Assembly (NCBI RefSeq): GCF_902705875.1
Contig: NZ_CACSIK010000001.1
Location: 1,690,615 to 1,754,614, forward strand
Length of the DNA stretch: 64,000 bases
Source: Zhongshania aliphaticivorans
GTDB lineage: Bacteria > Pseudomonadota > Gammaproteobacteria > Pseudomonadales > Spongiibacteraceae
Direction of reading: 5' to 3'
Of this stretch, positions 45,706 through 55,593 are shown piece after piece (position 1 is the first letter of the stretch; each line of letters starts with the position of its first letter). The notes beneath the pieces were generated by a model. It made no database searches, was not told the origin of the DNA, and saw only the letters and a list, made by a program, of their open reading frames with translations. Position numbers and translations under genes: made by a program.

Positions 45706-45812
45706 CCTCAGAATGCCCTGGGAGTCAAGATTGCTTTATCCGTCGTAAGCCGTTAGATTGACGCGGTTTTTCAGCGCAGAAGCGTAACTTAATCAATTTT
45801 AGGAGTAATGTT

Positions 45813-46430
45813 GTGGAAATCGCCTGTCTTGACTTGGAAGGGGTGCTGATCCCAGAAATTTGGATCGATTTTGCGGAGCGCACCGGCATCGAAGCGTTGA
45901 AGGCTACCACTCGTGATATTCCTGACTACGACGTGCTAATGCAGCAGCGTCTGCGTTTATTACAAGAAAATGGTTTGGGCTTGCCGGATATCCAAGAGGT
46001 TATCGCCGATATGTCGCCTATGGAAGGAGCTCGAGAGTTTCTGGATTGGCTGCGTGAGCGCTTCCAAGTTGTGATTTTGTCCGATACGTTCTATGAGTTT
46101 GCCGCACCACTTATGAAACAGCTAGGCTGGCCAACATTGCTATGCCACAAATTGGAAACCGATAGCCGTGGCAGCGTGGTGGATTACCGTATTCGTCAGG
46201 TGAACCCCAAGCGTCAATCTGTATTGGCACTAAAAACCTTGTATTACCGTATTATTGCTGCAGGTGATTCTTACAATGATACGACCATGCTGGCCGAAGC
46301 GGACGCGGGTATCTTGTTTAAAGCACCAGATAACGTCATTAGTGAGTTTCCGCAATTTCCTGCAGTACATGACTACGAGGCACTTAAGCTAGAATTTTTA
46401 AAGGCGTCTAACCGTAATCTAACGCTGTAA
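45813..46430 (+). CDS. thrH: Phosphoserine phosphatase / homoserine phosphotransferase ThrH
   Basis: The 205-residue HAD-superfamily enzyme dephosphorylates phosphoserine and can transfer the phosphate to homoserine, linking serine and threonine synthesis. The nucleophile motif is CLDLEGVLIPEIW. Motif II is ILSDTFYEF, the lysine in VNPKRQ, and motif III GDSYNDTTML. Full length and close to the Pseudomonas ThrH pattern. The start is GTG 45813 with AGGAG 7 bp upstream. It is convergent with pabB (6 bp between stops). Confidence 0.94.
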   Translation: MEIACLDLEGVLIPEIWIDFAERTGIEALKATTRDIPDYDVLMQQRLRLLQENGLGLPDIQEVIADMSPMEGAREFLDWLRERFQVVILSDTFYEFAAPLMKQLGWPTLLCHKLETDSRGSVVDYRIRQVNPKRQSVLALKTLYYRIIAAGDSYNDTTMLAEADAGILFKAPDNVISEFPQFPAVHDYEALKLEFLKASNRNLTL

Positions 46431-46436
46431 TCGGCC

Positions 46437-47798
46437 TTAGTTGAAATCGGCAAGTGCTTGAATAAGCTTGCCGATTTTTGTCTCTGTTTCAATAAACTCT
46501 TCATCAACATCAGAGTCGGCAACAATACCGCCTCCAGCCCAGCCTGTAATTTGTTCGCCGTCGCAGAGGAAGCTGCGAATGGCTATATTACTGTCCATTT
46601 TGCCATTTCCCCCTAAATAGAAAATACTGCCGCAATAGACCTTACGTTGATGGGGCTCAATTTCGCTAATAATTTCCATCGCGCGATGCTTGGGCGCGCC
46701 AGTAATAGAACCGCCAGGAAAGCAGCTTAATAAGGCCTGAAAAGAAGAGCATTCTTCACGTAACTCACCTGATACTGTACTCACCAGGTGATGCACGGTG
46801 CGGAAGGTCTGTAACTCGCAGAGTTGGTCTGTACGAACGCTAGCGGCTTTACAGCTTTTACTGAAATCATTACGCAGTAAATCCACAATCATAATGTTTT
46901 CGGCACGATTTTTAGCGCTACGCTGCAAGGCAAGCGCTAATGCCTTGTCTGTGTCAGGATCTGCACTTCGGGCAGCTGTTCCCTTTATAGGCTGGGTTTG
47001 TAATTTACCGTTATTAGCTGACAGCAAGCGTTCTGGGGAAAAACTAAGGACCTGACTGCTACCTAGATCGATATAGGCAGAAAAGGGGGCGGCGGCAATG
47101 TCGCGAAGTTTTTGGTAAGCCGGCCACGTATCGCCTTGATAGCTGGCGTTAAAAGCGCGGGTTAAATTTACTTGGTAACAATCTCCAGCTTGAATGTAAT
47201 CTTGAACTTGATTAAATGCCTGTTCGTAGTATTTTCGGTCCAAGGTGCTTGTGAAGCTGCTTGTTAGTTGAAATCGCGCGGTATTTTTTAAGGATTGCTG
47301 AGGTGAATTTAGAACGAGCTGCTTGATATGCGTTAACACTTTCTCACTAACACTGGGTTGGGCAACTAACTCGCATTGTTTGCGATGATGATCTACAACA
47401 ATCGCCCATGGATAAATGCCGACATGGAAATTAGGGGTAGAAAGTGGTGCTTCTAATCGAGGGCTTGGCCGTATATTTGATGCAAGTTCTCCGAAGTTGT
47501 AATCAATATAGCCCACTGCGCCCCCGCTGAAAGGGAGTTGGTCGCAGTCAAGATACTCAGTTATCACTGATTTTAATCGCTGTTCAGCTTCGCTAAGAAA
47601 GTGGTGAAGGCTCTTGTCATCGCATGCATGCCAAGTGATGACATCAATAGGTTGCGCACAAATGATATCAAAATGTCCGCCTTCACTATAAGCGTTAGCG
47701 CTGTCTAAAAAAATCGGCAGAGGTAGGTGTTTGAGGCTTGAAAAAATTACGCAGCTGTCACGTAAATAGGGTAGTGCTATACGATGAAGGCTTGCCAT
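46437..47798 (-). CDS. pabB: Aminodeoxychorismate synthase component I
   Basis: The 453-residue enzyme converts chorismate plus ammonia (from PabA) to aminodeoxychorismate for folate. Characteristic segments are AGDCYQVNLTRAF, PIKGTAARS with the active-site lysine, FPGGSITGAPKHRAMEIIS and the final IETETKIGKLIQAL. PabB is preferred over anthranilate synthase TrpE because of the PIKGT motif. Its last codons contain the thrH terminator hairpin. Confidence 0.92.
   Translation of the reverse strand: MASLHRIALPYLRDSCVIFSSLKHLPLPIFLDSANAYSEGGHFDIICAQPIDVITWHACDDKSLHHFLSEAEQRLKSVITEYLDCDQLPFSGGAVGYIDYNFGELASNIRPSPRLEAPLSTPNFHVGIYPWAIVVDHHRKQCELVAQPSVSEKVLTHIKQLVLNSPQQSLKNTARFQLTSSFTSTLDRKYYEQAFNQVQDYIQAGDCYQVNLTRAFNASYQGDTWPAYQKLRDIAAAPFSAYIDLGSSQVLSFSPERLLSANNGKLQTQPIKGTAARSADPDTDKALALALQRSAKNRAENIMIVDLLRNDFSKSCKAASVRTDQLCELQTFRTVHHLVSTVSGELREECSSFQALLSCFPGGSITGAPKHRAMEIISEIEPHQRKVYCGSIFYLGGNGKMDSNIAIRSFLCDGEQITGWAGGGIVADSDVDEEFIETETKIGKLIQALADFN
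46444..46479 (+). terminator. thrH terminator embedded in the 3' coding end of pabB
   Basis: AAATCGGCAAG (46444-46454) pairs with CTTGCCGATTT (46467-46477), followed by T residues. It terminates thrH on the plus strand while its bases also encode the last residues of convergent pabB. Confidence 0.8.
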
Positions 47799-48164
47799 TA
47801 CTGTTGCTCAGAGTCAATCAAAATGCAGCTGGTGAATACTGATTTTACGTGCTATCAGTCTGAAAAATCTAGTGTTTTTTCCCTTTTGAATTGTATTACA
47901 AGTGGCTTGTTTGGATTGACACATCACGCTATTCCCAGTACTGTTAGCCGCCGCTTTGAGAAACACTAAGCCGTCAATATTTTATACAGAACGGTTATTC
48001 TCAATCATCCGCAGTTCAATATGTTGCTGGCCAAAAACACTTTGAGTTTTAAAAGTGACAGAGATCGATAGAATCTCGGACTAATAAAACATTTCAGAGT
48101 GTCACAAGCTAGCGGCGTGTTTGCGGGTTAACTATAAATGCAGCTGGAACTGACAGGCATGACT
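47799..48164 (+). promoter_or_regulatory. Intergenic leader upstream of the propionyl-CoA operon
   Basis: This region precedes the carboxylase operon. TTGACA at 47916-47921 is a perfect -35 box. Seventeen bases later comes TACTGT (47939-47944), a moderate -10, giving a plausible sigma-70 promoter with a long leader. Within the leader, GTGACA (48055) and TGTCAC (48100) flank a small GAGAT/ATCTC hairpin. No cobalamin riboswitch is recognisable. A short frame at 47823-47969 is not supported as a gene. Confidence 0.35.
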
Positions 48165-49892
48165 AAATTAGCTACAGATACTCCCTCCCTGGAAAACCCT
48201 TTTGAGAAAAAAGCTGAGGTCGAATTCACTGTTCCCGGTCAAATAGACTACGACCCTGGTTTGTACGAAGCCGCTCTTCAAGCTGGTTATGATTTGCAAC
48301 AACGTCCACGTAAAATGGCTGGCGTTAAAGGCATTCAAAAGCAGCACGAAAAGAAACGTATGACTATCTGGGAACGGATAGACGTATTGGCTGACGCTGG
48401 CACCGAACCAAAAATTCTTTACCAAAACTGGGGTAAGAATTTAGATGGCGCATCATTGGTTACCGCAATTGTTAAGGTAAATGGCCGTGATGTAGCTATG
48501 TATGGGCACGATTTTACCGTGCGTGCTGGCTCTATGGACGCAACCAATGGCAGCAAATTAGCGAATTTGTTTAAACTTGCGGGTAAATTAGGTGTGCCTT
48601 TAGTGGGTCTAAATGACTCTGCCGGTGCATATATACCTGCTGGTGTTGGTGGTCTTGATGGCTATGCAGAGGCATTTGCCGCGCTACGTCATATTAATGG
48701 CGTTGTCCCCTCAATTATGTGTATGTTTGGTTATAACGCTGGCGGTGGTTCTTATTTACCTCGTCAGGGTTCGTTTGTCATTCAACCAAACGAAACATTC
48801 TTTGGCTTAACGGGCCCCGGTGTTGTGAAGTCGGTGCTAGGCGAAGATGTCACAGCAGATGAACTCGGTGGGCCAAGTGTTCACTCTAAATCAGGCGTTA
48901 CTGACTTTGTTGTTCCTGATGAAGTGGCAGCGTTACGCAAAGTCAAAGAGCTACTCAACTATCTGCCTAACAACAGTGCAGAAGCGCCTGCATTTCAACC
49001 TACCTCTGACCCGATAAACCGCAGAACGTGGGATATCGACCTCTTATTGAAGAAAGCCTTCAATAGCCCAACCGGTTTTAATACGCCGTTTGATATCAGC
49101 ATAATTATTCAGCAGATGTGCGATCACGGTGATTTCTTTGAAATTCAGCCTGAGCGTGCTCGCAACACAGTTTGTGCGCTGGGTCGTATGGGCGGCAACG
49201 TGGTTGGCTTTGTTGCCAATAACTCGGCGGTATCTTCTGGTCAGATTGATATTGATGCGGCCTATAAAAATGCCCGTTTTATCCGCTTTTGTAATGTTTA
49301 CAACATCCCTGTGATCTTTATGGAAGACACAACGGGCTTCTTGCCGGGTAAAGAGCAAGAAGCGGGCGGTATTGTTCAAGCAGGGCGCGCCATGCTTGAT
49401 GCCATTATCGATTTACGCACACCGCGTTTCTTGATGATTGTACGTAATGCCTTTGGTGGTGCTTACGCGGCCTTTAATAACTATCCAACAGGTGCCGACT
49501 TTGTTTGTGCGCTTCCCACGACGCGATTAGCGGTAATGGGACCAGCAGGTGTTGAATATGTTTATAAAGATGAAGTGCGCAAAATTCGCGGTTCACTAAA
49601 AACACGTATAGCAGAGCTGACCAAGCAGAATGTTGAGGCCGGTATGGCTGAGGCTGAAGCTAGCGCATCTGCAAACGAGGCGGTGACTGCGTGGCAAAAA
49701 CAAGAGGAATTGCTACTCACTCAGCGTTATGAGCGTGAGCTAATGAATCCGAATGAAGCACTAAGCTTGGGATCAATATCCCAAATCGTCATGCCCTCTG
49801 ACCTTCGCAAGGTTTTGGGTGAGCAATTGGAACTCCACCTCAAGGCATATAAGCCTGAACCCATGAGTGGTACACAGCGGGAATTCCATTAA
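48165..49892 (+). CDS. Acyl-CoA carboxylase carboxyltransferase (beta) subunit, probably propionyl-CoA type
   Basis: The 575-residue subunit transfers carboxyl from biotin to acyl-CoA. Two crotonase-like halves are visible, with oxyanion segments [15 protein letters not shown] and [11 protein letters not shown] in the first half and [19 protein letters not shown] and [11 protein letters not shown] in the second. With epimerase and mutase downstream, propionyl-CoA is the likely substrate, giving (S)-methylmalonyl-CoA. ATG 48165 gives [18 protein letters not shown] 48138 adds nine residues and is also possible. Neither has an ideal ribosome site. Confidence 0.88.
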   Translation, partial: KLATDTPSLENPFEKKAEVEFTVPGQIDYDPGLYEAALQAGYDLQQRPRKMAGVKGIQKQHEKKRMTIWERIDVLADAGTEPKILYQNWGKNLDGASLVTAIVKVNGRDVAMYGHDFTVRAGSMDATNGSKLANLFKLAGKLGVPLVGLNDSAGAYIPAGVGGLDGYAEAFAALRHINGVVPSIMCMFGYNAGGGSYLPRQGSFVIQPNETFFGLTGPGVVKSVLGEDVTADELGGPSVHSKSGVTDFVVPDEVAALRKVKELLNYLPNNSAEAPAFQPTSDPINRRTWDIDLLLKKAFNSPTGFNTPFDISIIIQQMCDHGDFFEIQPERARNTVCALGRMGGNVVGFVANNSAVSSGQIDIDAAYKNARFIRFCNVYNIPVIFMEDTTGFLPGKEQEAGGIVQAGRAMLDAIIDLRTPRFLMIVRNAFGGAYAAFNNYPTGADFVCALPTTRLAVMGPAGVEYVYKDEVRKIRGSLKTRIAELTKQNVEAGMAEAEASASANEAVTAWQKQEELLLTQRYERELMNPNEALSLGSISQIVMPSDLRKVLGEQLELHLKAYKPEPMSGTQREFH

Positions 49893-49957
49893 TTCCTGTG
49901 TGTGAGTAAAGGTTTCCTAAATTTAAGCAAGACGATTCGCTAACGAGGTTATTCGAC

Positions 49958-52801
49958 GTGCAAGCAAGTAATAATTACTACCTAAACAACCCGATGGTTC
50001 ATAAAGACCGTCAACTCGCAAAATCAAATACAGTATGGACTAGAAGTTTCGCCTGTAACGATTTGAAACCATTGATTATTTGTCGTGGCCCAATCCGTAA
50101 AGAGGCCATGGATGTCTTTGATGAAATGGGCATTCACCACTACGGTATTTTGCTTTCTGAAAAAGACTCCATCACTTACACCAACGCGCTAGCGCCTGAA
50201 CTGAGAACGCTAACTGACCCAGATCGTGTTCACCGCGTACCTGACTATACCGGCGCGACCAAAGAAGAACGTATCCGACGCATCCAGCAGATAATTCGCA
50301 TTGCCTACGATAATGGCTATAACGCGATTTTTGCGGGTTACGGCTTTATGTCGGAGGACGCCGAAATGGTTGAGTCTATGGAAAAAGCTGGGCTGAACTT
50401 TATTGGACCATGCTCTTTTACTCAAAAATCAGCCGGTATGAAGGACCAAGCAAAACGTACTGCATTGGAAACTGGGGTGTCTGTTACACCTGGGGTTAAC
50501 AATGCAACGAGCTTGGCGTTATTCGCTAAATACGGCAAAGACGGCTTAGATAAATGCGCCGCTGATAACAACTTGTCGGTTGATTTTAGCTCTTGCAAAG
50601 ATGAAGAAGAAAAAGCACTAGTATTATTGGCAGCGTCTTACGACGCAGGCATTGATATTATTACCGCCGCGGACATTGGTCTTGCCTTGCAAGTTGAAGC
50701 CAAGCGTATGCTGGCCGAAAAACCCAATAACCGATTCCGCTTGAAAGCCATTGCAGGTGGCGGTGGTAAAGGTCAGCGTATTCTTCAGGCGGCAAATTCC
50801 TACGAAGGCGCGACGCTAGAAGAAAAAATTGAAAAAGCCGCAGAAAATGTCCCCTCATTGGTACAAGAATGTTTGATCGAGCTTAAAACCAATGGTGTTG
50901 GCGATAATAAAAACGTGCTCATCGAGATGAATATCGACACCACTCGTCACCAAGAAATACAGGTGGTGGGTAATGGTGAGTGGTGTATGACAATGGGTGG
51001 TCGTGACTGCTCTTTGCAAATGCACGAGCAGAAGTTATTGGAAGTTTCTGTTACCGAAGAAGAACTGGAAGCAGCCATTACGGCGGCAGATGCTGCGGGC
51101 AAACCAGAAGAAGCGGAACAGCTTAAGAAAGACCTCGTTATTTTACAGCGCATGGAACGTGAGGGCGCGGTATTTGGTGAGGCCGTTAAATTGGATTCTG
51201 TGGGTACCTTTGAATGTATTGTCGATGGTGAATCGCATTACTTCATGGAAATGAACACCCGTATTCAGGTTGAGCACCGTGTAACGGAGCTGTGTTACAA
51301 GCTGAAATTTACCAACCCAGATGACTCCGGTGATTACTTCATCGCAGAAAGTTTGGTTGAGGTAATGGTGTTGCTGGCACGCCACGGTAAAAACTTACCT
51401 AAACCAACCCGAATCCTGCGCGAAAAGACTTCGGTTGAAGCGCGAATGAACGCGACCAACCAGGCCTTGCAACCTCATGCTGGTGGTGTGATCGAGAATT
51501 GGTCTAACGCAATCATAGGTGAAATTCGTGATGATCAGGGTATTTCTACACATAACCCTGATACTGATGTCTTCATGAAATACCACCTAGCCGGTGCGTA
51601 TGATTCTAACATTGCCTTATTGCTTACCACGGGTGAAACACGCCTGAGTAGCTATCAACGCTTAGCGGAAATCTTACGCCGAACAGAGCTACGCGGTAAA
51701 GACTTGGCCACCAACCTTGAATTCCATTACGGCTTAGTTCATTGGTTTATTGGCAATGGCATTAATGCGCGTCCTTCTACTCGCTTTATTGTTCCATATT
51801 TGACGGCAGTGGGTTTGTTGAAAGAACAGGCAAATCAAATTGACCTTGATGTGGCTTACGCAGAAATTCGCCAGCGCTATGTTAGCGCGGATAGCGAGAG
51901 CAATGCTGCTTGGCTTGCCGCCTTGGATGCTAAGAAACTGTTGTTGATTCGTCCTCTTGAGCGGCTATTTGCCGAGCCACATTATATGGCCGGTTGGTTA
52001 AGCATGAATAAGGACAGCTTGAACATCGTCGATGGCAAACTCCAATGGCTAGTGAATCCTATTGAGCTGCTAGACAAGCTTTATCACTACCTCAATATGG
52101 ACTTTGAGCTAGGTAAACCAGCGCGTTATATGATTTGGGATCACGATCATGAGATCTTGAACTCTGCTGTTAATTTCTACAAAACCTTAAATGAAAAAGT
52201 AGACGCGGCAGATTTCCCTGCCCTTGAAGCACTACTTGCCGCCAAAAAAGCCCCAAAAGGATTTAGCGCTGATGAGTGGTCTGCAATACGCAGTGCCCAC
52301 GCAGGTTATTTTGCGGGAACAGAAGTTCTGTCTGTATTGGCATACATTGCCGATAAAACGGGCTTCTGCGAATTAAGCGTAAACGCGGATTTAAGCATTA
52401 CAATTCCTGATCGTTTAACAGATGAAAGCCTGCAGAAACGTATGGCTAAAGTCCTTGTACCGCCACCAGCGGCTAAATCAGACGAAGTACTTGCAGCCAG
52501 TGGTGGTATGTTCTACCCACGCGAAGCGCCGGGCATGGATGTCTTTGTTAATGTTGGTGACCATTTTGAGGCAGGGGATACTTTATACATTGTTGAAGTC
52601 ATGAAGATGTTCAACAAAGTGGTGGCGCCTTTTGCTGGCACCATCGATAAAGTATTGGTTGAGGGTGACGGTGTGATCATTAAAAAAGGTCAGCCTTTGT
52701 TCAAAATCATTCCAGATGAAAAAATCATCGTTGAAACCCCTGAGGAAATTGCTGAGGCCCGTCGCGTTAAAACTGTTGAGTTTTTAGCGACCCTTAAGTA
52801 A
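49958..52801 (+). CDS. Biotin carboxylase / biotin carrier protein of acyl-CoA carboxylase (large, atypical)
   Basis: The 947-residue alpha subunit carboxylates its own biotin and pairs with the upstream beta subunit. It has the biotin-carboxylase N-domain (GIHHYGILLSEKD), the ATP-grasp loop (KAIAGGGGKGQR, against the usual KASAGGGG(K/R)G), MEMNTRIQVEHRVTE and an inserted central region. The C-terminal biotinyl domain has EVMKMFNK, the K being biotinylated. Ordinary propionyl-CoA alpha subunits are about 660-670 residues; some 300 extra residues lie between about 520 and 840. The start is GTG with GAGG 9 bp upstream; ATG 49994 is an alternative. Confidence 0.85.
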   Translation: MQASNNYYLNNPMVHKDRQLAKSNTVWTRSFACNDLKPLIICRGPIRKEAMDVFDEMGIHHYGILLSEKDSITYTNALAPELRTLTDPDRVHRVPDYTGATKEERIRRIQQIIRIAYDNGYNAIFAGYGFMSEDAEMVESMEKAGLNFIGPCSFTQKSAGMKDQAKRTALETGVSVTPGVNNATSLALFAKYGKDGLDKCAADNNLSVDFSSCKDEEEKALVLLAASYDAGIDIITAADIGLALQVEAKRMLAEKPNNRFRLKAIAGGGGKGQRILQAANSYEGATLEEKIEKAAENVPSLVQECLIELKTNGVGDNKNVLIEMNIDTTRHQEIQVVGNGEWCMTMGGRDCSLQMHEQKLLEVSVTEEELEAAITAADAAGKPEEAEQLKKDLVILQRMEREGAVFGEAVKLDSVGTFECIVDGESHYFMEMNTRIQVEHRVTELCYKLKFTNPDDSGDYFIAESLVEVMVLLARHGKNLPKPTRILREKTSVEARMNATNQALQPHAGGVIENWSNAIIGEIRDDQGISTHNPDTDVFMKYHLAGAYDSNIALLLTTGETRLSSYQRLAEILRRTELRGKDLATNLEFHYGLVHWFIGNGINARPSTRFIVPYLTAVGLLKEQANQIDLDVAYAEIRQRYVSADSESNAAWLAALDAKKLLLIRPLERLFAEPHYMAGWLSMNKDSLNIVDGKLQWLVNPIELLDKLYHYLNMDFELGKPARYMIWDHDHEILNSAVNFYKTLNEKVDAADFPALEALLAAKKAPKGFSADEWSAIRSAHAGYFAGTEVLSVLAYIADKTGFCELSVNADLSITIPDRLTDESLQKRMAKVLVPPPAAKSDEVLAASGGMFYPREAPGMDVFVNVGDHFEAGDTLYIVEVMKMFNKVVAPFAGTIDKVLVEGDGVIIKKGQPLFKIIPDEKIIVETPEEIAEARRVKTVEFLATLK

Positions 52802-52808
52802 TCATATT

Positions 52809-52831
52809 AGCCGGTAGCCTTGCTACCGGCT
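52809..52831 (+). other. Intergenic hairpin before methylmalonyl-CoA epimerase
   Basis: AGCCGGTAGC (52809-52818) pairs with GCTACCGGCT (52822-52831) around CTT. No T run follows, so it is more likely an RNA-processing or pausing structure than a terminator. Confidence 0.5.
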
Positions 52832-52855
52832 CCTTAACTAATTTGGAGTATCCTG

Positions 52856-53269
52856 ATGATTACTGGACTTGATCATATTGCTGTTGCGGTGCCTGATTTA
52901 GAAAAAGCCGTTAAACGTTTTCTGGAAGACTTTGGTCTTAGCTACGATGGCACTGAAGACGTTGAAACAGCCAAAACATCTACCGCATTTTTCCCTATAG
53001 AATCTGCAAGCATAGAGTTAGTCAGCCCATTGCGCGGTGAAGGCCCTATTGCAAAATACCTAGAAAAAAAGCCAGGTGGATTACATCACCTCTGTTTTAG
53101 CACCGACGATATCGTTGCTGATGTTGCTCGCTTGAAAACTTTGGGCTATCAATTTATCACTGATGAACCATCCTTGGGTGCCCACAATTGCCAAGTTATC
53201 TTTATTCACCCCAAATCCTGTGACGGTGTACTCATTGAGTTAAGCCAGCCAGGGGATGACCACCACTAA
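52856..53269 (+). CDS. mce: Methylmalonyl-CoA epimerase
   Basis: The 137-residue vicinal-oxygen-chelate-fold enzyme converts (S)- to (R)-methylmalonyl-CoA. Metal ligands are in GLDHIAVAV (H7), GGLHHLCF and the final VLIELSQP (E). Length and motifs fit the family. TTTGGAG precedes the ATG. It sits between the carboxylase and mutase, the natural order of the pathway. Confidence 0.93.
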   Translation: MITGLDHIAVAVPDLEKAVKRFLEDFGLSYDGTEDVETAKTSTAFFPIESASIELVSPLRGEGPIAKYLEKKPGGLHHLCFSTDDIVADVARLKTLGYQFITDEPSLGAHNCQVIFIHPKSCDGVLIELSQPGDDHH

Positions 53270-53357
53270 AAAGATAGATGCCGCGCACCAGGTGGCGGTG
53301 CAAAAAGCGGCACAATCATATTTTATTACACTGACCCTTTTGGAAATAGGTACACCT

Positions 53358-55517
53358 ATGGCTGATTACAAAGCTCCTGACACGTCCGTAGAAGAATGGA
53401 AATCCATGGCGAATAAAGTTCTCGCCAAAGGCAATCAAACACTTGATGACTTAGTTTGGAACACACCTGAAGGTATCGACGTTAAACCTTTGTATACCAA
53501 AGAAGATACTCAGGATTTACCTTACGCTGATACATTGCCAGGTATTGAGCCCTTTATTCGTGGGCCACAACCAACAATGTACGCTGGTCGGCCGTGGACA
53601 ATACGTCAGTACGCGGGATTTTCTACGGCAGAAGAATCTAATGCTTTTTATCGTAAAGCCTTAGCTGCTGGTGGCCAAGGGGTGTCAGTTGCTTTCGATT
53701 TGGCAACTCACCGCGGTTACGACTCAGATCACCCACGGGTAACCGGTGATGTTGGTAAGGCTGGGGTAGCAATAGACTCAGTTGAAGATATGAAGGTCTT
53801 GTTTAACGAGATCCCACTGGATAAAGTCTCTGTTTCAATGACCATGAATGGGGCTGTTCTTCCAGTACTTGCTGGCTATATCGTTGCTGCGGAAGAGCAG
53901 GGTGTTTCGCAGGATCAATTATCTGGCACGATTCAAAACGATATTCTTAAAGAGTTTATGGTGCGTAATACCTATATTTACCCACCATTACCTTCGATGA
54001 AAATTATCGGCGACATCATTGCCTACGCCTCTGACAATATGCCGAAATTTAACACGATTTCCATTTCGGGTTACCACATTCAAGAAGCCGGTGCTGATGC
54101 CGCACTTGAGTTGGCCTACACCTTGGCCGATGGTAAAGAGTATATCCGCACAGCTATTGCTGCGGGTTTGGATATCGATAAATTTGCTGGCCGCTTGTCC
54201 TTTTTCTGGGGCATTGGTATGAATTTCTATATGGAAATTGCCAAAATGCGTGCCGCACGCTTGCTGTGGTCAAAAATTGTTAGCGAATTTGAGCCCAAAA
54301 ACTCTCGCTCTAAAATGCTACGTACTCACAGCCAAACCTCAGGCTGGTCTTTAACGGAACAAGACCCCTATAACAATATTGTCCGTACTACGATTGAAGC
54401 AATGGCGGCAGTATTTGGCGGCACTCAGTCACTTCATACCAATGCTTTGGATGAAGCGATTGCACTTCCTACGCAATTTTCATCTCGTATCGCACGTAAT
54501 ACACAGTTAATCATTCAAGAAGAGACCGGCATTACTAAGGTTGTTGATCCTTGGGGTGGCTCTTATATGATGGAGTCATTAACAAAGGATATTGCTGATC
54601 GTGCTTGGGAGCTGATTGAGGAAATAGAAGAAAAAGGCGGTATGGCTAAGGCGATTGAAACCGGCTTGCCTAAACTTCGAATTGAAGAATCGGCTGCCCG
54701 CAAACAGGCCCGAATAGATCGCGGCGAAGACGTTATTGTGGGTGTGAACAAATATACCCTTGATGAAGAAGATGATGTTGATGTTCTCGATATCGACAAT
54801 AATGCAGTACGTGAATCTCAGGTTGCTGCACTAGCTAAAATTCGCGAAGAAAGAGACGAGGCCGCAGTAGATGATGCACTTGAAGCTATCTATCAATGTG
54901 CATTAACTGGTGAAGGTAACTTATTGGATTTAGCTGTAAAAGCAACTCGCTTACGCGCTACAGTAGGGGAGATATCCTTTGCGATGGAACGTGAGTTTGG
55001 CCGCTTTAACGCCCAAGCCCAAACCGTGTCTGGGGTCTATGGTAGTGCGTATCAGGACGATGAAAACTGGCAGGGTATTACCAAAGACATCGAAGATTTT
55101 TCTGAGAAGCATGGTCGTCGCCCACGTATGCTGGTGTGCAAAATGGGCCAAGATGGCCATGACCGTGGTGCTAAAGTAATCGCTACTGCATTTGCCGACG
55201 TCGGTTTTGATATTGATTTATCGCCCATGTTCTCAACTCCTGAGGAGGTGGCAAAACAAGCCGTCGAAAATGATGTTCATGTTGTTGGTGTATCTTCACA
55301 AGCCGCGGGTCATAAAACGCTGGTGCCTGAGTTAATCGCCGAGCTTAAAAAGGTCGGTGCCGACGACATCATTGTTATCGCTGGCGGTGTTATTCCACGC
55401 CAAGATTATGATTTCCTCTATGAAGCTGGCGTAAAAGGTATCTTTGGTCCTGGAACCAAAATCCCACTAGCGGCTCGCGGTGTATTAGACGCAGTGAATG
55501 ATGCTTACAAGGGGTAG
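53358..55517 (+). CDS. scpA: Methylmalonyl-CoA mutase (large, single-chain)
   Basis: The 719-residue adenosylcobalamin enzyme rearranges (R)-methylmalonyl-CoA to succinyl-CoA. The TIM barrel holds [34 protein letters not shown] and [17 protein letters not shown]. The C-terminal cobalamin domain has [12 protein letters not shown], whose histidine replaces the lower ligand of B12. Length matches E. coli Sbm (714). A start at 53256 would overlap the epimerase gene and add an unrelated leader, so ATG 53358 is chosen. A terminator hairpin follows. Confidence 0.94.
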   Translation: MADYKAPDTSVEEWKSMANKVLAKGNQTLDDLVWNTPEGIDVKPLYTKEDTQDLPYADTLPGIEPFIRGPQPTMYAGRPWTIRQYAGFSTAEESNAFYRKALAAGGQGVSVAFDLATHRGYDSDHPRVTGDVGKAGVAIDSVEDMKVLFNEIPLDKVSVSMTMNGAVLPVLAGYIVAAEEQGVSQDQLSGTIQNDILKEFMVRNTYIYPPLPSMKIIGDIIAYASDNMPKFNTISISGYHIQEAGADAALELAYTLADGKEYIRTAIAAGLDIDKFAGRLSFFWGIGMNFYMEIAKMRAARLLWSKIVSEFEPKNSRSKMLRTHSQTSGWSLTEQDPYNNIVRTTIEAMAAVFGGTQSLHTNALDEAIALPTQFSSRIARNTQLIIQEETGITKVVDPWGGSYMMESLTKDIADRAWELIEEIEEKGGMAKAIETGLPKLRIEESAARKQARIDRGEDVIVGVNKYTLDEEDDVDVLDIDNNAVRESQVAALAKIREERDEAAVDDALEAIYQCALTGEGNLLDLAVKATRLRATVGEISFAMEREFGRFNAQAQTVSGVYGSAYQDDENWQGITKDIEDFSEKHGRRPRMLVCKMGQDGHDRGAKVIATAFADVGFDIDLSPMFSTPEEVAKQAVENDVHVVGVSSQAAGHKTLVPELIAELKKVGADDIIVIAGGVIPRQDYDFLYEAGVKGIFGPGTKIPLAARGVLDAVNDAYKG

Positions 55518-55531
55518 GTGACGACACAACT

Positions 55532-55574
55532 AACGGGAGGTACAGCATCATCAAATGCAGTGCCTCCCGTTTTT
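55532..55574 (+). terminator. Terminator/attenuator between mutase and meaB
   Basis: AACGGGAGG (55532-55540) pairs with CCTCCCGTT (55563-55571), followed by a T run. It lies inside the operon, so it may reduce, rather than end, transcription into meaB. Confidence 0.8.
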
Positions 55575-55593
55575 ACTTGAGTCAAAAGTAACT

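Noticed and set aside
47823..47969. Short plus-strand frame starting MQLVNTDFTCYQSEK
   Set aside because: No ribosome site, odd composition and a promoter-like element within it.
47970..48164. Cobalamin riboswitch before the mutase operon
   Set aside because: No B12-box-like segment or typical fold was recognised; only small hairpins are present.
53256..53357. Upstream extension of methylmalonyl-CoA mutase
   Set aside because: It overlaps the epimerase gene and adds residues absent from normal mutases; 53358 gives the usual length.
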